NCBI RefSeq assembly: GCF_029892485.1
Contig: NZ_JARXVG010000011.1
Span: forward strand, 62,001-126,000
Origin: Variovorax boronicumulans
GTDB taxonomy: Bacteria; Pseudomonadota; Gammaproteobacteria; Burkholderiales; Burkholderiaceae_C
Length of the DNA: 64,000 nucleotides
Direction: 5' to 3'
Of this stretch, positions 17,572 to 27,549 are shown one piece after another. Made by a program: the position numbers and the translations under genes. The notes under the pieces were generated by a model, which was not told the origin of the DNA, did not search any database, and worked only from the letters and a program-made list of their open reading frames with translations. Each line of letters starts with the position of its first letter. Position 1 is the first letter of the stretch.

Positions 17572-18015
17572 TTACTCGGCTTCCAACCGTTCGGCGACTT
17601 CCTGCTTGCCGAGCTCTCGTGCAGCAGCGAGCTTCTGAAGTTGCGCTGCGCGCGGCCGGGCCTTGCCCTGCTCCCAGTGGTAGATCGTCTGGCCCGACAC
17701 ACCGACCAGCTTCCCGTAAGACGCAGCCGAAATACCCAACTTGCTGCGATGCGCAGCCAGCCGGCCCGCGCTGAATCTGCGCTTGGGTCCCGACTCGCCC
17801 GCCTCTTCCGACTCGTCGGCAGGTGCACGCCGTGTGGCAGCCCCCTTGGTGGCGCGCCGCAATTCCTTCTCCAGCGCACTCACTTGCCGGCGCAGTGCGG
17901 CAATCGAGGCGCGATGGTTCGCGGAGGCCTTTTTGAGAATGTCGATCTCCGCGCGCACTTCTTTCCTTGCAACGCGTGAGATTTCGGCTTTGAGGATGGA
18001 TGCAATATTTGGCAT
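17572..18015 (-). CDS. XRE-type helix-turn-helix DNA-binding protein
   Basis: In this 147-residue protein the N-terminal half is a long amphipathic helix (ISRVARKEVRAEIDILKK, then IAALRRQVSALEKELRRA) likely to dimerise or contact another protein. The C-terminal part is an XRE HTH: LAAHRSKLGISAASYGKLVG then VSGQTIYHWEQGKARPR. Proteins with this layout act as small regulators; targets are unknown. Confidence 0.8.
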   Translation of the reverse strand: MPNIASILKAEISRVARKEVRAEIDILKKASANHRASIAALRRQVSALEKELRRATKGAATRRAPADESEEAGESGPKRRFSAGRLAAHRSKLGISAASYGKLVGVSGQTIYHWEQGKARPRAAQLQKLAAARELGKQEVAERLEAE

Positions 18016-18172
18016 GCCTACATTGTGACCACATCGTCAACAGTTGCGACCGCGAGTAGTTGTGGCCGGCCACCCACCGCCCGCGACGTTATGAGTCCGC
18101 AGAATGCAAAAGGGGTTGGCGTGAAACCGAACTTCGCATAGGGCCGATGCACGTCGCCGATAATCCGCGCCA

Positions 18173-18574
18173 ATGCCCACGCCCCTCCACGCCGCACCGA
18201 ACAGGCACGCAGCCCCTGCGCGTTTGCCACGTCCCGGCGTGCCGCTGATCCGCTGGGCGCTGCTGTGGTTCGCGCTGTCGCTTGGCGCGGCCATCGCCTC
18301 GCCGATGGTGCATCCGCTGTCGATGGAACTGGTCTGCTCGGCCAGCGGTTCGGTGAAGGCCATCGTGCACACGGACGATGGCGCGCACGAGTTGGGCGCC
18401 GGTCACCTCGACTGCCCCCTGTGCGTGCTCGGCGGTGCGCCGCCCGCGGCGCCCGCCGTTTCGCTGCCAGCCGTCGTGCCCGCCGTCCACGCGGCCGCGC
18501 CGGTCGCGCACGCGCACATCGCCACCGTCACCGCGGCGCCGCCTCCGGCGCGCGGGCCTCCCGCTCTCTGCTGA
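18173..18574 (+). CDS. DUF2946-like protein of a copper-handling locus
   Basis: The 133-residue product has one N-terminal hydrophobic segment (LIRWALLWFALSLGAAIASP), a conserved HLDCPLC motif and an Ala/Pro/His-rich tail. DUF2946 proteins are typically found beside copper resistance or copper delivery genes; here SCO and PCu(A)C genes follow on the same strand. The Cys and His residues could bind copper in the periplasm. The family call is from motif and context only. Confidence 0.6.
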   Translation: MPTPLHAAPNRHAAPARLPRPGVPLIRWALLWFALSLGAAIASPMVHPLSMELVCSASGSVKAIVHTDDGAHELGAGHLDCPLCVLGGAPPAAPAVSLPAVVPAVHAAAPVAHAHIATVTAAPPPARGPPALC

Positions 18575-18680
18575 TTCGCTTCCGGTTCCTGCGCATGTGA
18601 TGCCACCTCGATGGTGGTTTTCTCATCGCGCGTTCCCGCCATTCATGCGTTCGCATTCGCGCGAACGCCAGAGAGCTTTC

Positions 18681-19301
18681 ATGCACACGCCACGACCTCA
18701 TCGACCTCTTTCACGCCGACACCTTCTCATCGCCGGCGGCAGCGTTGCCGCGCTGTCGCTCGCCGCTTGCGACAAGGTACTGCCCGCGCGCTTCAACGGC
18801 ATCGACATCACCGGCGCCAACTACGCGCAGGACTTCCGCCTCACCGACCCCGAGGGCCGCGAGCGCACCGTGGCCGATTTCAATGGCAAGGCCGTGATGC
18901 TGTTCTTCGGCTTCACGCAATGCCCCGACGTCTGCCCCACCGCGCTGCTGCGCGCCGCCGAGATCCGCCACATGCTAGGCGCCGACGGCGAGCGCCTGCA
19001 GGTGATCTTCGTCACCGTCGATCCGGAGCGCGACACGCCCGTGGTCCTGAAGGCCTACACGAACGCCTTCGATCCGAGCTTCATCGGGCTCTACGGCGAC
19101 CTGCAGAGAACCAGCGAGACGGCCAAGGCCTTCAAGGCCTACTACAAGAAGGTGCCCACCGGTTCTTCGTACACGATGGACCATTCGGCCTTCAGCTATG
19201 TGTACGACCCGTACGGAAAAATCCGGCTGGTGCTGCGCCACGAACAGGGTGGGCCGGAATGCGCCGAAGACCTGCGCAGGATTCTCAAGACGACCGCCTG
19301 A
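18681..19301 (+). CDS. SCO family copper-delivery lipoprotein
   Basis: The 206-residue precursor starts with a twin-Arg and lipobox-like signal (SRRHLLIAGGSVAALSLAAC), implying membrane anchoring on the periplasmic side. The thioredoxin-fold domain carries the copper-binding CPDVC at residues 81-85 and the partner His168 in MDHSAFSYVYDP. SCO proteins reduce and metallate the CuA centre of cytochrome c oxidase. ATG 18681 is chosen because it starts the signal peptide; longer frames upstream are not signal-like. The PCu(A)C gene follows 45 bases on. Confidence 0.88.
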   Translation: MHTPRPHRPLSRRHLLIAGGSVAALSLAACDKVLPARFNGIDITGANYAQDFRLTDPEGRERTVADFNGKAVMLFFGFTQCPDVCPTALLRAAEIRHMLGADGERLQVIFVTVDPERDTPVVLKAYTNAFDPSFIGLYGDLQRTSETAKAFKAYYKKVPTGSSYTMDHSAFSYVYDPYGKIRLVLRHEQGGPECAEDLRRILKTTA

Positions 19302-19346
19302 ACTTCAGTTCAACCCGATCCATTCATATCCAAGGAGATTTTTCTC

Positions 19347-19832
19347 ATGACGAACATGACCCCCATCGCCCGCATCCTCGCCCTCTCCGCTGCTTCGTTT
19401 CTCGTGGCCACCGCGCACGCGCAAGTCACCGTCAAGGAGGCGTGGGTCCGCGCCACCGTGCCGCAGCAACAGGCCACCGGCGCGTTCATGCAGCTCAACG
19501 CTTCAAAGGACACGAAGCTCATCTCGGCCAGCTCGCCCGTCACGCCGGTCGTCGAAGTGCACGAGATGGCCATGCAGGACGGCGTGATGCGCATGCGGCA
19601 GGTGCCCTCGGTCGTGCTGCCCGCGGGCAAGACGGTCGAGCTCAAGCCCGGCGGCTATCACGTGATGCTGCTGGACCTCAAGCAGCAGGTGAAGGAAGGC
19701 GACACCGTGCCGCTCACGCTGGTGTTCGAAGGCCAGGACGGCAAGCGCGAAACGCTGGAGGTGAAGGCGCCGGTGCGCGCGCTCAACAGCGCGGCCAAGC
19801 CCGCAGCCGCGCACGGCGAGCACAAGCACTGA
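19347..19832 (+). CDS. PCu(A)C-type periplasmic copper chaperone
   Basis: The 161-residue precursor has a Sec signal peptide ending near TAHAQ. The mature part has the family's Cu(I) ligand pattern: VEVHEMAMQDGVMRMRQV followed by GGYHVMLLDL (His and Met ligands). A His-rich C-terminus (AAAHGEHKH) may add a copper site. It would hand Cu(I) to the CuA site with the SCO protein upstream. AAGGAG lies ten bases before the ATG. Confidence 0.9.
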   Translation: MTNMTPIARILALSAASFLVATAHAQVTVKEAWVRATVPQQQATGAFMQLNASKDTKLISASSPVTPVVEVHEMAMQDGVMRMRQVPSVVLPAGKTVELKPGGYHVMLLDLKQQVKEGDTVPLTLVFEGQDGKRETLEVKAPVRALNSAAKPAAAHGEHKH

Positions 19833-20103
19833 GCGACGTCGCGATCGATCGATCGACTGAATGAGCGTTCGATCGCTGCGCACGAACGGCCGGCGATGTT
19901 ACCCAAGACCGCCGTGTAGCGCGCAAGAAATCTGCTGAGGATTTCCCCCTAAGCCGGTCGCGAACCCACCGGTTCGCGTAGCCCGGGTTCCCTGGCTGCT
20001 CATTCAACAGGCAACGTGGTGGGAAGGCCCGTCAATGCTCGCTTTGAAGCCCGCCCTCCTCCGGCAACCCACAGAGTTGTCCACAGAAAAAACGAACAAG
20101 TCA
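19833..20103. other. Intergenic region with short palindromes
   Basis: No gene is seen here. It holds a GATCGATCGATCGA tract just after the chaperone gene and a perfect 7-bp hairpin CGCGAACCCACCGGTTCGCG near 19960. That hairpin lies between two convergent genes and could be a weak bidirectional terminator, but no T tract follows it. Confidence 0.4.
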
Positions 20104-21744
<1,641 letters not shown>

Positions 21745-21919
21745 GTTCTTGTCTCCTGTGCGCCGGGGGAATCTCATGCAGCGGCCGGCTGCATCGTAGG
21801 CAGGGGCTCATGCACGCCACATCGTCGGAACGGACGATTGAGCACCCCGGGGTTGTCCCTAGCATCGGCCTCATCCAAGATGAACGCATCCCGCCCTGTT
21901 CCCGAATGAAAGCCAAAGC

Positions 21920-22591
21920 ATGAACGTGTACGAAGCCGTTGCGAGCCGTCGATCGGTGCGCGAATTTTTGAGCACGCCCGTGGCGCCCGACGTCATACGC
22001 CGCGTGCTGCAGCAAGCCTTGCGCGCGCCATCGGGCGGCAACCTGCAGCCCTGGCACCTGCACGTGGTGGGCGGCGAGCGGCTCGATGAACTCAAGGCCC
22101 TCATGCGCACCCGCGTGCAGGAAATGCCGACCGGCGAAGGCACCGAGTACGACATCTACCCGCGCGAGCTCGTCGCACCGTACCGCGACCGCCGCTTCGC
22201 GGTCGGCGAGGCGATGTATGCGCGCCTGGGCATTCCGCGCGAAGACAAGGCCGCGCGGCGCGAATGGTTCGCGCGCAACTACCAGTTCTTCGGCGCGCCG
22301 CTCGCGCTGTTCTGCACGGTCGACCGCCGCATGGGTCCGCCGCAGTGGTCCGACCTCGGCATGGTGCTGCAGAACGTCATGCTGCTGCTGCGCGCCGAAG
22401 GGCTCGACAGTTGCCCGCAGGAATGCTGGGCGATCTATCCGCAGACCATCGGCCGTTTCATCGAACTGCCGCCCGAGCGGATGCTGTTCACGGGCATGGC
22501 CATCGGGTACGCGGACCGGAGCAAGCCGCTCGATGCGCTGGTGACCGAGCGCGCACCGCTGGGCGAAGTGGCCGAATTCATCGGCATCTGA
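21920..22591 (+). CDS. Nitroreductase family protein
   Basis: The 223-residue flavoprotein has the FMN-contacting start VASRRSVREF then ALRAPSGGNLQPWHLHVV, and a C-terminal LDSCPQECWAIYP and FTGMAIGYADRSKP. It belongs to the NfsA/PnbA-like group that reduces nitroaromatics or quinones with NAD(P)H. The physiological substrate cannot be read from sequence. Confidence 0.85.
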   Translation: MNVYEAVASRRSVREFLSTPVAPDVIRRVLQQALRAPSGGNLQPWHLHVVGGERLDELKALMRTRVQEMPTGEGTEYDIYPRELVAPYRDRRFAVGEAMYARLGIPREDKAARREWFARNYQFFGAPLALFCTVDRRMGPPQWSDLGMVLQNVMLLLRAEGLDSCPQECWAIYPQTIGRFIELPPERMLFTGMAIGYADRSKPLDALVTERAPLGEVAEFIGI

Positions 22592-22654
22592 TCGACAGGA
22601 CATCGGCAGAGGGAACGAATCCTGCTTGATTCGAGAAACCAAGAAACTCCCCTC

Positions 22655-23449
22655 ATGCTCATCGCCCAGATCTCCGACCCCCATGTCCGCCCCGCCGGCC
22701 AGCTGTACCAAGGTGTGGTCGATTCGAACCGGATGCTCGAAGAGGCCATTGCGCACCTGCACGCGCTCGATCGGCGACCCGACCTGGTGCTGCTGACGGG
22801 CGACCTCGTCGATGAAGGCCGCCCCGAGGAATACGCGGAAGCCCGCCGTCTGCTCGCAAGGCTCTCGATTCCCTACCTCGTCATTCCCGGCAACCACGAC
22901 CATCGCGAGAACTTCCGCACCGCCTTCGCGGACCATGCCTACTTGCCAGCCGCGGGCGCGCTGCACTACTGCATCGACACGCACCCGGTGCGCATCGTCG
23001 CGCTCGACTCGTGCATTTCCGGCCTGCACCATGGACACCTCGACGCCGAGGGTCTCGCATGGCTGGAGCGCACGCTCGAAGCCGACCGCGAGAAGCCGAC
23101 GCTGTTGATGCTGCACCACCCGCCTTTCACCAGCGGCATTCCGTACATGGACAGCTACCGGTACATCGACACCGCGCCGCTCGAAGCCATCGTGCGAAGC
23201 GTCGGCAACATCGAGCTGGTGCTCTGCGGGCATGTGCACCGCACGATGCTCAGGCGCTGGGCGGGCACCGTCGTCTGTTCGTGTCCGAGCAGCACGACCG
23301 AGATCGCGCTGCAGCTCGCGCCCGATGCGGCGCCCGCGTCTTACCTGGGGCGACCGGGTTGCATGCTGCATCTGTGGGACGAGGCGCAAGGCATGGTGAG
23401 CCATGTGAGCCACATCGGGAAGCTGGACGGGCCGTATCCGTTTGCGTGA
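22655..23449 (+). CDS. Metallophosphoesterase, cyclic-nucleotide phosphodiesterase type (CpdA-like)
   Basis: The 264-residue enzyme shows the complete class III phosphodiesterase metal set: QISDPHV, LTGDLVDEG, IPGNHDHRENF, LMLHHPPF and LCGHVHRT. The length and the GNHDH version of the motif match the CpdA/glycerophosphodiester phosphodiesterase group. Substrate could be cAMP or a glycerophosphodiester; sequence alone does not decide. Confidence 0.85.
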   Translation: MLIAQISDPHVRPAGQLYQGVVDSNRMLEEAIAHLHALDRRPDLVLLTGDLVDEGRPEEYAEARRLLARLSIPYLVIPGNHDHRENFRTAFADHAYLPAAGALHYCIDTHPVRIVALDSCISGLHHGHLDAEGLAWLERTLEADREKPTLLMLHHPPFTSGIPYMDSYRYIDTAPLEAIVRSVGNIELVLCGHVHRTMLRRWAGTVVCSCPSSTTEIALQLAPDAAPASYLGRPGCMLHLWDEAQGMVSHVSHIGKLDGPYPFA

Positions 23450-23544
23450 CACTGCCGCTCACGACTTCGCGCACTTGATCGTGCTCGCGAGCGGTGCCCG
23501 CATCAGGTAGAGGCGATCCGCTCGATCTACCCCGGGGACGAGGC

Positions 23545-24009
23545 ATGACCCTGCGGCAGAATCCGCGCACCATGGGCTTCAGCATCTACTACACCGCCAA
23601 GCGAGCCACGCCACTGACCCCCGACGAGGCCCAGCGCATCGACACGATCGTGCAATCGTCCGCCGAGATCGAGGGCTACGCCCACAAAGGCAAAGGCCTC
23701 AACTGGGAAAGCTTCACGCTCTACGAGGCATCCCGACTCACCGGTGAAGATGTGCTGTCAGGCGCGACAGCGCTCCCCGACAACAAGCCCTTCGCCATGC
23801 ACAAGGGCGCACGCCATTGGGTCGATTGCCTCAACCGAATCCGTCGCGAAGTGCTCGCCGATGCGACGTGGAGCGTGCAGATCGAAGACGACGCGCTGCT
23901 GTGGGACGACAAGCACGGCTGGCACGACAAGGCATCGGATGGGCTCGCGTCGCTGTGGCTCGGCTGCTTGCTGAGCTCGCCGTTCCGGTTGTTTTCCCGA
24001 AGCGCGTGA
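23545..24009 (+). CDS. Hypothetical protein
   Basis: In this 154-residue protein the region from MGFSIYYTAKRATPLTPDEA onward looks like the conserved core, so ATG 23572 is an alternative start. ATG 23545 has the better upstream purine run (GGGGACGAGG). No membrane segment or known motif is visible, apart from a hydrophobic C-terminus (LASLWLGCLLSSPFRLF). Its end lies four bases before the methyltransferase start, so the two may be co-transcribed. Confidence 0.55.
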   Translation: MTLRQNPRTMGFSIYYTAKRATPLTPDEAQRIDTIVQSSAEIEGYAHKGKGLNWESFTLYEASRLTGEDVLSGATALPDNKPFAMHKGARHWVDCLNRIRREVLADATWSVQIEDDALLWDDKHGWHDKASDGLASLWLGCLLSSPFRLFSRSA

Positions 24010-24013
24010 GCCC

Positions 24014-24745
24014 ATGAACAACGCCGCCGATTTCCACACGCAAGAAGACGATGTGTTCGGCCGCGTCGCCGGACGCTACGACCTTCTGTCGGACCTCTTC
24101 AGCTTCGGCATTCATCGGCTGTGGAAGCGACGGGTGGCAGCGCTCATCACGCAAGAGCCGTGGACCGATCTCCTGGACGTCGCGGCGGGCACGGGCGACG
24201 TCGTCCTGAAGGTGGCGCAGCGCAAAGGCCTGCAGTCAGGCCAGAAGATCGTCGCCACAGACATCAGCCCGCAGATGCTCGCGATCGCGCGCCGTCGCGC
24301 CACGCAGCTGAAGGTGCCGGTCGAGTTCCGGGTGCTCGATGCACACGCGATGCCGGACATCGCGGACAACAGCGTCGATCTCTACTCCATCTCGCTGGGC
24401 CTCAAGATCTGCGAGCGCAAGCTGGCGCTGCGCGAAGCACTCCGCGTGCTGAAGCCGGGCGGCCGCTTCATCGCACTGGAAGCATCGAACATCTCCGTGC
24501 GCTGGCTTCACCGCGCCTACCTCGGCTACATGGCCGTGTGCATGCCCGTCATCGGATGGGCGGCAACCGGCGGCGATGCCTCGGCCTACCGCTACCTGCT
24601 CAAGGGCATCCAGGATTTCCCTACGGCCGAAGGGCTCGCCGCCGAACTCCAGGACATGGGGTTCGCGGACGTCGCGTTCGAACGGCTGTCGCTCGGCATC
24701 GTGGCGATCCATATCGCGCGCAAGCCGCTCGAGCCGCGCCCCTGA
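24014..24745 (+). CDS. Class I SAM-dependent methyltransferase, UbiE/COQ5 type
   Basis: The 243-residue product begins VFGRVAGRYDLLSDLFSFG and continues with the SAM site LDVAAGTGDVVLKVA, then ATDISPQML and LKPGGRFIALEAS. These are UbiE signatures. Its C-terminus (GIVAIHIARKP) also matches. A demethylmenaquinone/ubiquinone C-methyltransferase role is possible, but the N-terminus differs from standard UbiE and the gene is not in a ubi cluster, so it may be a paralog. Confidence 0.7.
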   Translation: MNNAADFHTQEDDVFGRVAGRYDLLSDLFSFGIHRLWKRRVAALITQEPWTDLLDVAAGTGDVVLKVAQRKGLQSGQKIVATDISPQMLAIARRRATQLKVPVEFRVLDAHAMPDIADNSVDLYSISLGLKICERKLALREALRVLKPGGRFIALEASNISVRWLHRAYLGYMAVCMPVIGWAATGGDASAYRYLLKGIQDFPTAEGLAAELQDMGFADVAFERLSLGIVAIHIARKPLEPRP

Positions 24746-24934
24746 CTGCTACCTTCGGCATCGCCAGGCGATACTTTTTGCCTTTGCGCAGGGGACGGCC
24801 AGATTGCGCCGTTACAGTCGCCGCGCCCGATTTTTCTGCATTGAAGAATCTCCCGGGCCCCCTCCGCCCCCGATCCCGCGCCGACCGTTCGACGCTTCGG
24901 GCGAACGCGAACGCAGACACCTGAATCTCCCCCC

Positions 24935-25417
24935 ATGTCGCTGGTCAAGAAAGCAATCGAAGAACACAAGGCCGCGATCGCCGCGCGTGCCGCCAGCAAG
25001 GCCGCCGCCGCCATCAACACGCAGGTCGCGCGCGAAGCATTTCTCTCGGAGTTCAAGACACGGGTCGAAGCGGGCGTGAGGCCGCTGCTCGACGCCTTCG
25101 TCGCGGACCTCGTCGCCTCGCGGCACGATGCGCTCGTCGACGACGACCTCGCCGACCCGTACAAGCCCTACATCTCGGTGCGCTTCTCGCCGCTCGCCGG
25201 CGTGAGGCTGGCGGACCTGGCTTGGCGGGAGTCGGTCTTCACGCTGCGTGCCTTCGCGGCGACCCGGCAGGTGCACCACGTGTCTTCCTACGACCAGCGC
25301 TCGGGCGAACACGGCGTCACGCACGAGGCGCTGGGCATCGAGTCGGTGAATCCGTCGCGGGTCGAGCGGGGCTTCGAGGAATGCCTGCGGGCCGCGCTGA
25401 AGGCCTGGCAGGCCTGA
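24935..25417 (+). CDS. Hypothetical protein
   Basis: The 160-residue protein begins with a charged Ala-rich helix (VKKAIEEHKAAIAARAASKA) and has no recognised domain, signal or membrane segment. The remainder is moderately conserved-looking (DPYKPYISVRFSPLAGVRLA). The gene is preceded by about 190 bases in which nothing else is seen and is convergent with the thiolase gene 26 bases further on. Confidence 0.5.
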   Translation: MSLVKKAIEEHKAAIAARAASKAAAAINTQVAREAFLSEFKTRVEAGVRPLLDAFVADLVASRHDALVDDDLADPYKPYISVRFSPLAGVRLADLAWRESVFTLRAFAATRQVHHVSSYDQRSGEHGVTHEALGIESVNPSRVERGFEECLRAALKAWQA

Positions 25418-25443
25418 GAAGGTGTGAACGAACGGACCCGCCC

Positions 25444-26622
25444 TCAGAGCCGTTCGATGATCGTCACGTTCGCCATGCCCCCGCCCTCGCACATCGTCTG
25501 CAGCCCATAGCGCTTGCCGCGCTGCGCGAGCGCGTGGACCAGCGTGGTCATCAGCTTGGTGCCCGAGGCGCCCAGCGGATGGCCCAGCGCGATCGCGCCG
25601 CCGTTCACGTTCAGGCGATCGGGGTCCGCGCCCAGTGCCTGCAGCCACGCCAGCGGCACCGGCGCGAAGGCTTCGTTGACCTCGTACAGGTCGATGTCCT
25701 CGATCTTCATGCCGGCCTTCTTCAAGGCGCGCTGCGTGGCGGGCAGCGGCGCCTCCAGCATGATCACCGGGTCGTGCCCCATCACGCTCATGTGGTGGAT
25801 GCGCGCGAGCGGCTCCACGCCCAGCGCCTTGAGCCCGCGCTCGTTGACCACCATCACGCCGCTTGCGCCGTCGCAGATCTGGCTCGCGGTGGCCGCGGTG
25901 CAGCGGCCGCCTTCGGCGATCAGCTTCACGCCCGCGATGCTCTCCAGCGTGGCGTCGTAGCGGATGCCTTCGTCGCTGGTGTGCATGTCGCCCGGCTCGG
26001 TGCCGTCGTTCAGGCGCGCGGCCACGGGCACGATCTCGGCATCGAACAGGCCCGCCTTCGTCGCCGCGATGGCGTTGCGGTGGCTGCGCAGCGCGTAGGC
26101 ATCGAGTTCGGCTTTCTCGAGGCCGTAGTTCTTGGCGATCATCTCGGCGCCGGTGAACTGGCTGAACTGGATGTCGGGGTAGCGCTTCTGCATCAGCGGG
26201 CTCACGTAGAAGCCCAGGCCGTTCTTCATCGGCAGGATGTTCGGCGTGCCCATGGGCACGCGCGTCATGCTCTCGACGCCGGCGGCGATCACGATGTCCA
26301 TGCTGCCCGACATCACGGCCTGCGCCGCGAAATGCAGCGCCTGCTGCGACGAGCCGCACTGCCGGTCGACCGAGGTGGCCGGCACCGACTCGGGCAGCTG
26401 CGAGGCCAGCACCGCATTGCGCGCGATGTTCGAGGCCTGCTCGCCGACCTGGCCGACGCAGCCCATGATGACATCCTCGACCAGCGCGGGATCGATCTCG
26501 GTGCGCGCTACCAGCGCATCGAGCACCTGAGCGGCGAGGTCGGCGGGGTGCCAGCCGGACAGGCGGCCGTTGCGGCGGCCGCCTGCGGTGCGGGCGGCGG
26601 CGACGATATAGGCTTCGGGCAT
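25444..26622 (-). CDS. Acetyl-CoA acyltransferase (thiolase)
   Basis: The 392-residue thiolase has all three catalytic elements: the nucleophile Cys in DRQCGSSQQALHF (about residue 88), the His in ALGHPLGASG and the C-terminal Cys in MCEGGGMANVTI. It would cleave 3-ketoacyl-CoA in the last step of beta-oxidation, or make acetoacetyl-CoA. It lies 36 bases downstream of the SDR gene on the same strand, so the two probably form a pair catalysing the last two steps of an acyl degradation route. Confidence 0.92.
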   Translation of the reverse strand: MPEAYIVAAARTAGGRRNGRLSGWHPADLAAQVLDALVARTEIDPALVEDVIMGCVGQVGEQASNIARNAVLASQLPESVPATSVDRQCGSSQQALHFAAQAVMSGSMDIVIAAGVESMTRVPMGTPNILPMKNGLGFYVSPLMQKRYPDIQFSQFTGAEMIAKNYGLEKAELDAYALRSHRNAIAATKAGLFDAEIVPVAARLNDGTEPGDMHTSDEGIRYDATLESIAGVKLIAEGGRCTAATASQICDGASGVMVVNERGLKALGVEPLARIHHMSVMGHDPVIMLEAPLPATQRALKKAGMKIEDIDLYEVNEAFAPVPLAWLQALGADPDRLNVNGGAIALGHPLGASGTKLMTTLVHALAQRGKRYGLQTMCEGGGMANVTIIERL

Positions 26623-26658
26623 TCGGGTCTCCAGTTGTTGGTTTGCGAAAAGATTGTC

Positions 26659-27441
<783 letters not shown>

Positions 27442-27549
27442 CTTGGCTTGTCTCCGGAAGGTTGTTCGAAAACCAGTTTAGGCAGCAGAATCAACCGCCG
27501 GAATCGTCGGAAGCGACGGAATTTCAAGGCGCTCACTCCCCCGTTTGCG

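Noticed and set aside
19840..19860. GATCGATCGATCGA tract as a regulatory site
   Set aside because: A short simple repeat after a stop codon, with no gene reading from it; no evidence of function.
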